Assembly: GCA_016802295.1 (NCBI GenBank)
Contig: JAESIW010000010.1
Coordinates: forward strand, 1-64,000
Direction: 5' to 3'
Origin: Brachionus rotundiformis
Taxonomy: Eukaryota; Rotifera; Eurotatoria; Ploima; Brachionidae
DNA length: 64,000 bases
Below, piece by piece: positions 55,713 through 64,000 of the stretch; positions within the stretch are counted from its first letter, which is position 1, and the number at the start of each line of letters is the position of its first letter. The position numbers were made by a program, and so were the translations under genes. The notes beneath the pieces are model-generated. The model made no database searches. It was not told the origin of the DNA and saw nothing but the letters and a program-made list of their open reading frames with translations.

Positions 55713-57629
55713 ATGAGTAAAGCTTCTAAATCGGATTTAGATGCGAGCTCGTTTGCCGGGACCGATTCGTTGAGCATAGATGCCGGCGAACAGGGTCCCA
55801 AGTATGACAAACTAGTTCAGGATTATGTGAAGCTAAGGAGTAAGCTGACAGTTCTTAAAAAGGCCTATGTAGAGCAGTCCGAGCTGACGGCCAAAAAGGA
55901 CCAGACTATCCGCAAGTTCGAGCTCGAGATCGAGGCGCTGAGCTTCAGGAACCAACAGTTGACCGCCAGGGTCGAGTCTTTGCAGCGAGAGCTCGACGAC
56001 AGGGCCCAAAAGCCCGTCGCGCCATCTTCCAGCTCGTCCAACTCCTCTCTCGGCTCCATCAAGCCTTCTGCCGAGCTTCTGGCCGAAGAACTCCAGCACA
56101 AAATCGAAGAAAACCAAACTCTGCACCGCAAACTCAACGAGATCGAAGTTGACCTGCGCCAGAAAATTATCAAAACCCAAGAAACCCTTAGCCAAGTCGA
56201 ATACGAAAAAATGCTTCTGGACAAAAAATTGGACGCTTTGGAACTCTCATCCAAAACCAGCATCGAAAAGCTCGAAAATGACAAAATCAAACTCGAGCTC
56301 AATGTTATTCAATTGGAAGATCAGCTGCGTTCAACTCATTTGGAAAAAGAACAACTTATCAAAAAAGAAAGTGACCAGCACGACAAGCCATCTGTCAATC
56401 AGCAGCAACAAGCCAGCAACCATTTGCCAAATCAGCTTAAATCCAGTTTTGATTTCCTCATTCAAATTTACACCAGTGTAGAAGAACTAGTTGCCAAAGA
56501 GCCCAAAATATGCAAACACGTGTCCAAATGCATCGCGCTGTCCAACCAAGTGGCCTCTTCTTTCACCAATTCTAAGCTAAGTCAAATAGATGCGCTCTTG
56601 GGGCAGTTGGTTGCCGCAAATCACCACATGCTCTCTGCCATCATGGAACATCTAATCCGCACCAATCACAACCAACAAATGGACAAGCTAAACAAAAAAC
56701 TCAAAATTTACATCAATAAATTGGACCAATTTTTGTACATGGACGAAAATAATTTTGGTTCAATTTTGAAACAAGTGTCACAATGTTTGACCACGAGCCA
56801 AGTGGCGGTGACCAGTGAGGCTTTGGCTCTTCAAATTCAAACCCTGATCGATATACTTGAAAAACTGCTGTTTGCTTTGACCGAAAAATTGTCCCTTAAG
56901 TACACACTTGACTACTCGGTTGACTCGACCACCCTTGACGAGTGTCTTGTTTCCCACATAACCCAATTTAAGCAAAGCCTTGCTGGCCTAAACTCGTCAC
57001 CAGGTCTTGTCGAGTCAATTGTTCAGCTCAAAAGCGAGCTGTATCCAGACACACAAGTGAATATGGTAGAAAGAGAAGAGATACAAGAGCTTGGTAAAAT
57101 AGTGGAAGAGAAGGAGTTGTGCATCAATGAGCTAGAGGAAAAGTGCCGGCATTTAGGAGCCAAATGTGAGCAATATGAGGCTGAAATTGGCGATTTGAGG
57201 TCTAAGTTGAGTACTGTAAATGTGGAACAATCGAAGTGCCAAGAAGCTGTGAGCAGTCTGGACGAAATGGACACTGGGCTGGAGCGGCCAACTGTCCAAG
57301 TGTTCGAAGCCCAGATCGACACTCTCAACAAACGCATCCAGTACCTCGACAGCAAAGTTGTCTACTACTATGACGAGATGGCGTCGCTCATTGAGCGTCT
57401 TAAGATCCAAGCTGGCCTAAACGAGACCCAATTCCAGGAAATAGGTGAAATAAAGGACCAATTGGAACGAACCAGGTCTTCGTATGAAATGCAAATAAGC
57501 ACCATGAGTGACCATTTGATTGAGGTTACTGAGCGAATGAGCAAACAAAGCGAGGAGAATGAAAAGCTTAAGCACGAACTCGAGATGGTCTATGTGTCCA
57601 AGTCAGCCAAGGCCAAAAGAACTAAATAG
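55713..57629 (+). CDS. PPP1R21: PPP1R21 (KLRAQ-motif protein) homolog
   Basis: 638 residues, single exon (human about 780). PPP1R21 is part of the FERRY complex on early endosomes, which links Rab5 to mRNA transport. The N-terminal KLRAQ domain shows GPKYDKLVQDYVKLRSKLTV, LKKAY and RNQQLTARVESLQREL, and HKIEENQTLHRKL matches the human KIEENERLH. A helical middle (FDFLIQIYTSVEELV, about 250-420) and long coiled coils follow. The C-terminal motif SSYEMQISTMSDHLIEVTER corresponds to human KRSYEDQLSMMSDHL. The GC content is intermediate and the gene has no introns, unlike most neighbours. CATTTAG just before the leader (ATTAAAATGAG) could be a trans-splice acceptor. Confidence 0.9.
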   Translation: MSKASKSDLDASSFAGTDSLSIDAGEQGPKYDKLVQDYVKLRSKLTVLKKAYVEQSELTAKKDQTIRKFELEIEALSFRNQQLTARVESLQRELDDRAQKPVAPSSSSSNSSLGSIKPSAELLAEELQHKIEENQTLHRKLNEIEVDLRQKIIKTQETLSQVEYEKMLLDKKLDALELSSKTSIEKLENDKIKLELNVIQLEDQLRSTHLEKEQLIKKESDQHDKPSVNQQQQASNHLPNQLKSSFDFLIQIYTSVEELVAKEPKICKHVSKCIALSNQVASSFTNSKLSQIDALLGQLVAANHHMLSAIMEHLIRTNHNQQMDKLNKKLKIYINKLDQFLYMDENNFGSILKQVSQCLTTSQVAVTSEALALQIQTLIDILEKLLFALTEKLSLKYTLDYSVDSTTLDECLVSHITQFKQSLAGLNSSPGLVESIVQLKSELYPDTQVNMVEREEIQELGKIVEEKELCINELEEKCRHLGAKCEQYEAEIGDLRSKLSTVNVEQSKCQEAVSSLDEMDTGLERPTVQVFEAQIDTLNKRIQYLDSKVVYYYDEMASLIERLKIQAGLNETQFQEIGEIKDQLERTRSSYEMQISTMSDHLIEVTERMSKQSEENEKLKHELEMVYVSKSAKAKRTK

Positions 57630-57861
57630 GAAAGATGGTGAAAGTTTTTTAGTCACAAATCCGTTCATTTATATTATCATTTCTTATCGTTTTTTTATTT
57701 TCTTATTCAAAATAAAATAAAATCTTATTTTATTGTTTTTTGTAAAAGTGGAACTTAATTAATTAAGAAAAAAATCTATTTTTCAATTTTAGGCTTTGTT
57801 TATTTGTCGTTTGCCAGAGCTTTTGATCAACCACCATTTCGTCTAAGCTCACATAGACACA

Positions 57862-58107
57862 ATGACTGAAGCTTTGACCAACAGGTTGTTTGAAATGCTT
57901 GAAAAGATGGAGATTTACATTGCCAATAGTGAAGCCATGTCCAAATTGGAGCTGTATAATTTAAACGATGAGTACGTGTTTTATGTCATTGTCTATTTTA
58001 TATCAGCTATTTTGATTTTTTTATTGGGTGTTTTGACCAATTTTTATCAATCAAAAAAAGTGCCGCGTAAATCTCAATCTCATAAAGCGTTTCAAGATAT
58101 TAAATAA
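57862..58107 (+). CDS. Small single-pass membrane protein, KCNE-like
   Basis: 81 residues, single exon, 233 bp after PPP1R21. One membrane segment at about 38-60 (VFYVIVYFISAILIFLLGVL) is followed by FYQSKKVPRKSQSHKAFQDI. Vertebrate KCNE potassium-channel subunits have the same plan: a short N-terminus, EAxYYVIxY before the helix, then SKKxEHSxDP and xxYI after it. Here DEYVFYVIVY and YQSKKVPRKSQSHKAFQDI fit in order and spacing. The family is short and fast-evolving, so this could be chance. There is no signal peptide, as in KCNE proteins. Confidence 0.55.
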   Translation: MTEALTNRLFEMLEKMEIYIANSEAMSKLELYNLNDEYVFYVIVYFISAILIFLLGVLTNFYQSKKVPRKSQSHKAFQDIK

Positions 58108-58552
58108 TTATTTTTCAATTTATTTGATAAATTTTCAATAAATTTCATTAATTAATTGGCTTTATTTTTTTTTATTTTTTTCTTTCTAGGTACAAGAGAC
58201 CTGGCTTAGAATTTGCCAAAAGATTCTGGACTAATTTACAAATATTATTTAAAATTCATTTGAGAATTTTTAAATAATCATCAAATAAAAATTATTAATT
58301 ATCTAAATGTAAAATAATGATATTTTGTCAATTAAAATTAGACATTTCGTCGATTTAAAAAAAAATAAAATAAAATAAATTTTTATTACAGCAAAAATAT
58401 CAATGTAAATTTATTTTTGTCAATAGAAAAAAAAATTTATTATTTCTGCAATGGTTTTGACGTATTATCTTGCGGGACAATACCAGCCACTTGACCAAAG
58501 CCTCTTTGGGAAATTGAACTTAACTTTCACGATTTTTGTCTATTATTATGAA
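58108..58552. other. AT-rich spacer
   Basis: Nothing coding seen; AATAAA strings at about 58137 may end the preceding small gene. Confidence 0.3.
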
Positions 58553-59400
58553 TCATTTTCTAGATCTTGAACAGTACTTTTTGAGGTCTTCCTCTTTTCT
58601 CTTTTCTGGTTGTCTTGACGTGGTAAAATTAAGAGGTTTATCTATTCTATATAAACCTAGTGCATTGTTTCTTATAAGCTGCTGTCTTTCTTGTTCGACC
58701 TGCTGGACTGCTAGTTGTTGGTTACCGTGTATTAGCTCAACCCGAGTGTGGCCATGCTGAATCTTATATAACTGACAGTCCCCACGCTTCCGTCTTTCTT
58801 CAAGTATTGTCCATTTAAGGGTTTTGTGAAATTCAGTACAAAATGGCAAAAAGAATAGAAAAAAGTGTAAAAAAATTGAATAACTTTTTTTCTAAAGGTT
58901 TAAACCTAATTTTGTGAATGCAGAATGGTGCAACATTCAAAGTTGCGTCAAATATCTATGTCTGCTAATTTTGCAGAATTCAGCAGAAATTAAACTTCAA
59001 TATAATCGAGTGTAGTGCATTTTGCAGAGATTTTGCACATCATTTGCAGACTTTTACAGTTGATTCAACTTTGAATGTTGCATCATTCTGCATTCACAGA
59101 ATTAATTTTAAACTTTTAGAAAAAAAGTTATTTCATTTTTTTACACTTTTTTCTGTTCTTTTGTAGTGAACTTCACAAAACCCCATTTAAGAGCCTCGCT
59201 TCTTTCTAAGTACAGTTTAGACTTAAGCTCAGGAACTAGTTTAGAAAATTTCCTCTGAACACGCTCAAGTATGTCAATATCTCCAATGTGTTTTAAATAT
59301 ATCATCGAAGCTCCTGTTACTCTTCTCTTACACTGCTCTCCTGATTTTAGATCATTCGTAATAATAATTCCAAAATTACTAGTTTTTACAAGTGTGTTAA
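58553..59400 (-). mobile_element. LINE remnant split by a MITE
   Basis: From 59400 leftwards the minus strand reads VQRKFSKLVPELKSKLYLER and SEAL, is interrupted at 59191, and resumes at 58811 with KWTILEERRKRGDCQLYKIQ. Removing the MITE and one copy of its 9-bp duplication restores one frame (SEALKWTILEERRK). It is the C-terminal end of a CR1/Jockey-type RT. Confidence 0.78.
58820..59182. mobile_element. MITE with 9-bp target duplication, inserted in a LINE
   Basis: 363 bp. Ends GGTTTTGTGAA and TTCACAAAACC; long imperfect arms of about 130 bp (shared GTGTAAAAAAA, AATAACTTTTTTTCTAAA, TGCAACATTCAAAGTTG on each side). Flanked by CCATTTAAG at 58811-58819 and again at 59183-59191, a perfect 9-bp duplication. 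That length is typical of Mutator-like elements. No coding frame. Confidence 0.88.
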
Positions 59401-60525
59401 GGGCTCAATAGGGACTTGAATAACAATATTGAATTGTTTGGTATAATTTCTTTATTGTTTAAATTGCAATTATAAACTAGATCAGACTATAAAAATCAAA
59501 ACTACTATTTATAAGGGTTCTCAGGACTTCTAGTTTTCTAACGACATCTTGATTCAATAATTAAACTAACTTATGGAATATCATAAAGAATATGAGATGA
59601 ATTTAAATCGTGCATGATAAAACTAATGAATTAAAGATAAAGACTGGAAGATGCTAGCTAAGAATTATTTGTTAGTATGTAAACGTGTCTGTTGGGTAAC
59701 AAGTGTCTGACCACACATGTGCTAATCATTGTATTTGTTATCCAGCCCAAAATGAATGACTACACATTTACTCAAAGTTCAAAGCCAATTATACATTGCT
59801 TGACCAAGTGATACAACAATTGAATCCATGCCCTTTTTTTTAAATACATGAATAATAATAAATTTTTGAAAATAAAATATATTCAAGTAATGAATAATTT
59901 TTATCTAATGATTCATTTAAGTTCTCTAATGAATTTTAGATGAATTGGAGTCTTATATCCTTGAAGAAACACTAATTCAAAGTTTACTGGAAATAAAGCT
60001 TCTGTAGGTAATGGCACTGAAAGGCTATTCATACTTGTATATTATAAAATTTATTTTCTTGTTCAAAAATTTTATTTTTTGCTAAAAATAAAAATCATAG
60101 TTGAGCAAAAATATATTTTTTTTATTATACAGTAGTATTGTCATCATTTATTACTAAATATTGTGCTTATTTAATCTAAATTCAAAATTACAATTTTGTG
60201 TACAAAAATTTGTTTCATTGCAAAAAAATGTTTATTTCGAAACGTGATGTAGTTGATTTAAAAAAAAATGAAGAACACAAAATATCATCAAAGTGATTTT
60301 ATTAACAAAAATTAGCGCAAGATTAAAAATTTATGTTATCAATATTATCGAGTTTAATTCAGATTCATGGACTACAAGTAATGTAGTTGTTGTTATTATT
60401 TGAAAAATAATCATTGTTATCATCTTATTGTTTAAGCTGCGAATCAAGAATTGGCAATAATTATTTTTGGGTCTACCTTGTTTTGTGATCAAAAGATCAC
60501 CTATTTGGTGGTCTAGTCCTGGTCA
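59401..60525. other. AT-rich spacer
   Basis: No coding or repeat structure recognised. Confidence 0.3.
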
Positions 60526-61313
60526 CAGGGTTGGTGAACATTAAAGATCACTGGTCACATTCTTGACGTTTTTGTGACCTTAAATATACAAATTAATGAT
60601 CACCAAAATAATTTTTAATAAAAATCTCTTAAATTTGAAATTTTTTTTAAAGCATGCATACACATCAAACTTTTTTAAACTCTGTGCTTATTGCTTACAT
60701 TTTATAAAAATACTATGTGCTATTCAAAATTTTTTATATAAATTTGAATTGTATTTTACACTTTTGAAAAAATGAGTTTAGAACAAACTGATGAACTTAA
60801 ACTTTTTGATAAGCTAAGAAATCTTGGCTTAATATTTTCTAGTCGTTCAATCAACTGCAGAGGAAAAAGCACGTGAAATTGACTCAAAATTGAGTAATTT
60901 AAATCTCAGTTCTGTTAGAACCAAAGCTTTGTTGTATGAAAAAGAGTCATTCACACAACCTACTGTTCCCATAGAAACAGAATTACAAATTGGTCGTGCT
61001 TTAAGTAAGCATGAAAATCCGTTGCCATGTTATTGTAGAAAAATGATGAAAAATTAACGTGGGGTTAAGCTTCATATCGCAAAACAACATTAAAATTTCC
61101 TTTTTTTTGTAAACTTTATTTTATTTTCTTTATTTGAAACTTTGTATTCTATATTTTTGGACGCAAAACTTTAACTTTGGTCACATTAACGTGACCATGG
61201 TCACATATTTTAATAAATGGTCAAATTAAGATTCTTTTTTTTTATTTTTAAAAATTTAAGGTCACAAAAACGTCAAGAATGTGACCAGTGATCTTTAATG
61301 TTCACCAACCCTG
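60526..61313. mobile_element. Non-autonomous DNA transposon with perfect 60-bp terminal repeats
   Basis: It starts CAGGGTTGGTGAACATTAAA and ends with the exact reverse complement; identity runs 60 bp (60526-60585 and 61254-61313). Both TIRs contain GGTCACATTCTTGACG, and GGTCAC/GTGACC units recur inside (near 61180-61205). CAGGG termini suggest hAT, but no 8-bp target duplication is visible (flanks CCTGGTCA and TTGAGTCG). Inside, a broken plus-strand reading runs from MSLEQTDELKLFDKLRN at 60772 to EKAREIDSKLSNLNLSS and LPCYCRKMMKN before TAA near 61057. That product is not a recognised transposase. Confidence 0.8.
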
Positions 61314-61500
61314 TTGAGTCGCATTTAAGCATCCTTTTCGAGGACTGCTCCTACTAGAGTTGGTGTCCGCGCAAGCGGATTGTAAACGGCCAAATTTTTC
61401 GAAAACCGTGACTGTGCCGCATTAACGGTCCCAATTTTAGCGGGCGGATTTCGGCCAGTTACAACTGTTTAAATTAATTTTTTTCTAAAATGATATAGAT
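61314..61500. other. GC-rich patch between two repeats
   Basis: 61340-61465 is unusually GC-rich for a spacer (GTCCGCGCAAGCGGATTG hairpin; GCGGGCGGATTTCGGCC). It may be part of the structured repeat's larger parent element. Confidence 0.3.
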
Positions 61501-61655
61501 TTTGTAATGTTTACATTAGTACCCTTGGGCCCGTCTATCCGATCTCCTCGTTAGACGTATTGGAGCAGCTATTTATGCTCCTTTCTAACTTAAACGCTCA
61601 TGGTTAAGTTAGTTAATTAAACCAGTGATATCGACAAAGATGTCGCTATATCACA
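61501..61655 (+). repeat. Structured dispersed repeat, copy 3 (complete)
   Basis: Starts TTTGTAATGTTTACATTAG and ends GTCGCTATATCACA. About 150 bp shared with copy 2, and its last 90 bp with copy 1; only about one or two differences were noticed. It contains GGGCCC and five successive small hairpins. No TIRs or coding frame. Confidence 0.88.
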
Positions 61656-62457
61656 GATTTTAAAAAATAGAACTATTTTTATTTATTTCTCTAAATATTT
61701 ATTTATAAGATAGGTTTTTAATTAATTTCTTAAAAAGAACTTTTTTTGACTTGAAATTCATAAACACTAAAAAATTCATAAAAATAAAAACGTTGTACCC
61801 AGTGGTCTAAAACAACTAACCCTTTAAAAAGCAAAGTAAAATCTTTGATCGAATTTCAAATTTTTTAGATGCGCAATTAAATTTCATCGTAGATTTTTTA
61901 TTCTTTTAACATTTCAGAGCTTTATTTTTAAACTCTTGAAAAATGATTGTAAAAAACTTTTACTTCTTTCAGACCCATGTTTGTTACTCTGTGCGATTTG
62001 GCCTCAATCGCCCTTGAATAACTTTATAGGAACAAGGAGTAAATAGAATATAAGTGTGTTCTGTAAATAATGATGATACTTGTTACCGGTTTATAATAAA
62101 ACAATGTTTAATCTTTTAAAAGTTTTTTTTTAAGTTGATGAACGTTCTTATTTATATATAAATGCTCGTGTTAGGAACACGAAGCGTTTAACTTCTGAGA
62201 TACGTGACAAGTACAATTCTCACTTATCAGTTAATAAGCTGATGAATAAGTGATGATTCAAGGTAACATACTAAATAAATAATATCATGATATAATTTTA
62301 TTCAATTGATACACAAATAAAAATCATATAAATTTATCACATATATTTCTGACTATAATAATCTTCTATAAGTGTATTTTAAGAAAACATTTATCTTTTA
62401 TTAGTTTTCTTTAGTTAAAATATAAATGAGTTAATTAGTAAACCAAAATTAAATTAT
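61656..62457. other. Spacer with foldback half-copy and small hairpins
   Basis: 61825-61945 repeats one arm and the centre of the 46936-47173 foldback (AGATGCGCAATTAAATTTCA). At 62160-62190 and 62218-62250 two hairpins occur (GCTCGTGTT-agg-AACACGAAGC; ACTTATCAG..CTGATGAATAAGT). Nothing coding. Confidence 0.4.
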
Positions 62458-63538
62458 CTAAAAATTTATCCCATTTCTGTCTAGCTGAAATCCTAGCCAA
62501 TTTTGATTGAACAAAACTGAACTAAGACTGGCATAGCTCTCGACTTCCACGGGCTCCTCTTTGAATTCAATTTTGGACCCTTCCGGAAGCTTGCTTAACG
62601 CTTAAAACCAATTAATTAATAACAAAACAAAGCTTTTAATTAATTAATCTAAACATACCATATTCTAATGAGGCTATAAACTCATCGCAATTGTAAATGC
62701 TTGTCTCTTGCTCTTTTTCATTATACAAAATGTGGTGTGACGTAAATATGGTAAATGGAATGTCAGCAAGTGGGTTCCATTTTTGAAAAAATGAAATGTT
62801 TTCTTCCGTGTCCCAGCTAATTTTAACAGCTCCATATTTATATTCTCTTAATTGGTAAATAAGTTAAAATTTTTATCCAACCATGTGCCAATACAAACCC
62901 CATGAAGGAATTCTTGGGATATTGGAGGGTTCCGAACTTTACTTTTTTCAAATCCTCAAGGGCTATTCTTTTATAGCCACTAATTTTGGACTTGATGAAG
63001 TCAAACGAAACCACATAAATAGCCTTCTCAGTCAACAGGACAATTTTTTCCCTGTGAAAGTCCCAATTGCTTATTCTTTGCCAAAAAGTAAATTATTTTA
63101 TTTCCACGCTTGCAAAAAAAATACTCTATTAGAAGCCAGTTGCCCACGAATTGTCCGTCTTTATTTGGCAAAATTAATTTTTTTATCTCTTGCTCAGCTT
63201 TGTGGAAACCTGTCTCCTTGGAAAAAATATAGATAAAATAGATACCATGAACAGTTTATCTAGTCATACTGCGTTGTAAGAGAAAAATTGTTTAAGTCTC
63301 ATGTTTGGACATCTCACTGCTCCAGTGGTGCAATTGACCGACGAGCGACTTGCTGTCGAAGCAGTGGTGCGAACACTGTACATGCTGCCAGGTCGCTCCT
63401 CCCTCCTAAATGGATTTGTCTTATCAAGTGGCCCGTCATCTTCGTGCTCAAAAGCCTTGTTATCAAAAGCTTGGATTTAATTTAATTATTTTAATTAACA
63501 AAAATAACTAAATCAAATAAAATACTATTTGGTTCCAT
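62458..63538 (-). CDS. TPRG1L: TPRG1/TPRG1L homolog (hSac2 domain)
   Basis: Six exons: 63538-63526, 63469-63318, 63216-63125, 63051-62882, 62844-62659 and 62600-62458, 251 residues (human TPRG1L 272). TPRG1L is a presynaptic vesicle-associated protein; the hSac2 domain is shared with INPP5F. Matches run through the domain: EKIVLLTEKAIYVVSFDFIK with human LVLVTEQSLLICKYDFI, FQKWNPLADIPFTIFTSHH with INRWNPWSTNVPYATFTEH, and VESYASLSSVLFNQNWLGFQ with IETYVGLMSFINNEAKLGY. The first exon is only 13 nt (MEPN plus one base), joined by phase to FDNKAFEHEDDG. The human DHWDQ link before EKERLVL is missing. Function here is inferred only from the domain. Confidence 0.85.
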
Positions 63539-64000
63539 TTGTATTTTGGTTTGGGAAGAATTTGAGTTGAAGTGCACGTATGGCTCCATTTGAAAATTGT
63601 CAATCTCTTTAAATAAGTTATTTTTAAAGTTGCTTGGTTACTATTTGGTAATAATTTAGTTTTGATAATTTAGAAAAATATTAATCATAACCTAATTTAG
63701 GTCTATTAATTTATTACAATTAGCTGAGTTGGTAAAAAATCGATTCAGCACAGAATTATAATATCAGATAGGTTTGCTATTTAAATGCGTCAAGGATTAT
63801 TTACATAATTATTTTTTGACTAGGTTCTAGAAAGAGCTTGAATTTTCAATTAAATAAAATTAAAAAAATATAACAATTTGAATTATAAAAATGATAAAAT
63901 TGTCATTAATAAGCTCTTTCGATTAATTAACCTTTTTGGAAAGATAAAATTAGTAAGAATATATTTAAATTTAGGTTTATCAAATTAATTCAGTTATTAG
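63539..64000. other. Upstream region of TPRG1L-like gene
   Basis: AT-rich, no coding frame. Should contain the promoter of the minus-strand gene; no obvious TATA box at a fitting distance. Confidence 0.35.

Noticed and set aside
58536..58760. Plus-strand 74-codon frame
   Set aside because: Antisense shadow of the LINE ORF2 tail.
62215..62260. Hammerhead ribozyme
   Set aside because: Only CTGATGA is present; no GAAA or stem I/III closure.
62883..63485. Plus-strand frames across the TPRG1L-like gene
   Set aside because: They run antisense through its exons and introns; the minus-strand spliced product matches a known family end to end.

Overview
This is nuclear DNA from a small-genome invertebrate animal. 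The background is very AT-rich, introns are tiny (about 40-60 bp, GT-AG) unless invaded by repeats, genes are packed on both strands, and there are many degraded LINEs and short inverted-repeat elements. Metazoan genes (nitric oxide synthase, GPS2, ING, MAD2L2, ATG2, PPP1R21, DMAC1, TPRG1L) rule out bacteria and fungi. The base composition, intron size and a divergent GPCR with a long ectodomain are most like a monogonont rotifer (Brachionus type). That placement is an inference.

Layout. (1) 1-22.4 kb: two NOS paralogs face each other, tail to tail (plus strand 1149-9658; minus strand 22441-15386). Between them lie a secreted laccase-type multicopper oxidase (minus, 14095-11043), a broken C-type-lectin-like fragment and a self-truncated Tc1 element. 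The NOS copies have 14 matching exons. A block covering exons 3-4 and part of intron 4 is almost identical at DNA level while flanking exons have diverged, so gene conversion is likely. The plus-strand copy carries a one-base insertion in an A-run. (2) 22.9-26.9 kb: four intronless ferritin-family genes in tandem, three with a clear TATA box, all lacking most ferroxidase-centre residues. (3) 27.1-34 kb: GPS2, LINE remnants, then ING4/5-like and SNRPD2 on the minus strand. (4) 34-40 kb: a repeat-rich spacer with MAD2L2 (REV7). (5) 40.1-46.4 kb: ATG2 as one intronless 2100-codon frame, strikingly GC-rich against its surroundings. (6) 46.4-55.4 kb: AT-rich spacer with a frameshifted LINE and a 7TM receptor gene. 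(7) 55.5-58.1 kb: DMAC1-like and PPP1R21 genes only 38 bp apart, then a small single-pass membrane protein resembling KCNE subunits. (8) 58.5-64 kb: LINE and MITE insertions, a 60-bp-TIR element, a structured repeat, and a complete TPRG1L-like gene on the minus strand.

How the genes relate. The first 27 kb groups proteins of redox and metal chemistry: heme/flavin NOS, a copper oxidase and ferritins. The copper oxidase has lost three histidines of its trinuclear oxygen-reducing site but keeps the electron-accepting copper site, and the ferritins have lost their iron-oxidising site, so several neighbours look like retired or repurposed oxidases. The rest is unrelated housekeeping: splicing (SmD2), chromatin (GPS2, ING), DNA repair and mitosis (MAD2L2), autophagy (ATG2), endosomal RNA/phosphatase scaffold (PPP1R21) and complex I assembly (DMAC1).

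Exon boundaries were set by hand from splice consensus, frame continuity and, for NOS, agreement between paralogs; allow one or two bases of error. No tRNA, rRNA or CRISPR was found.
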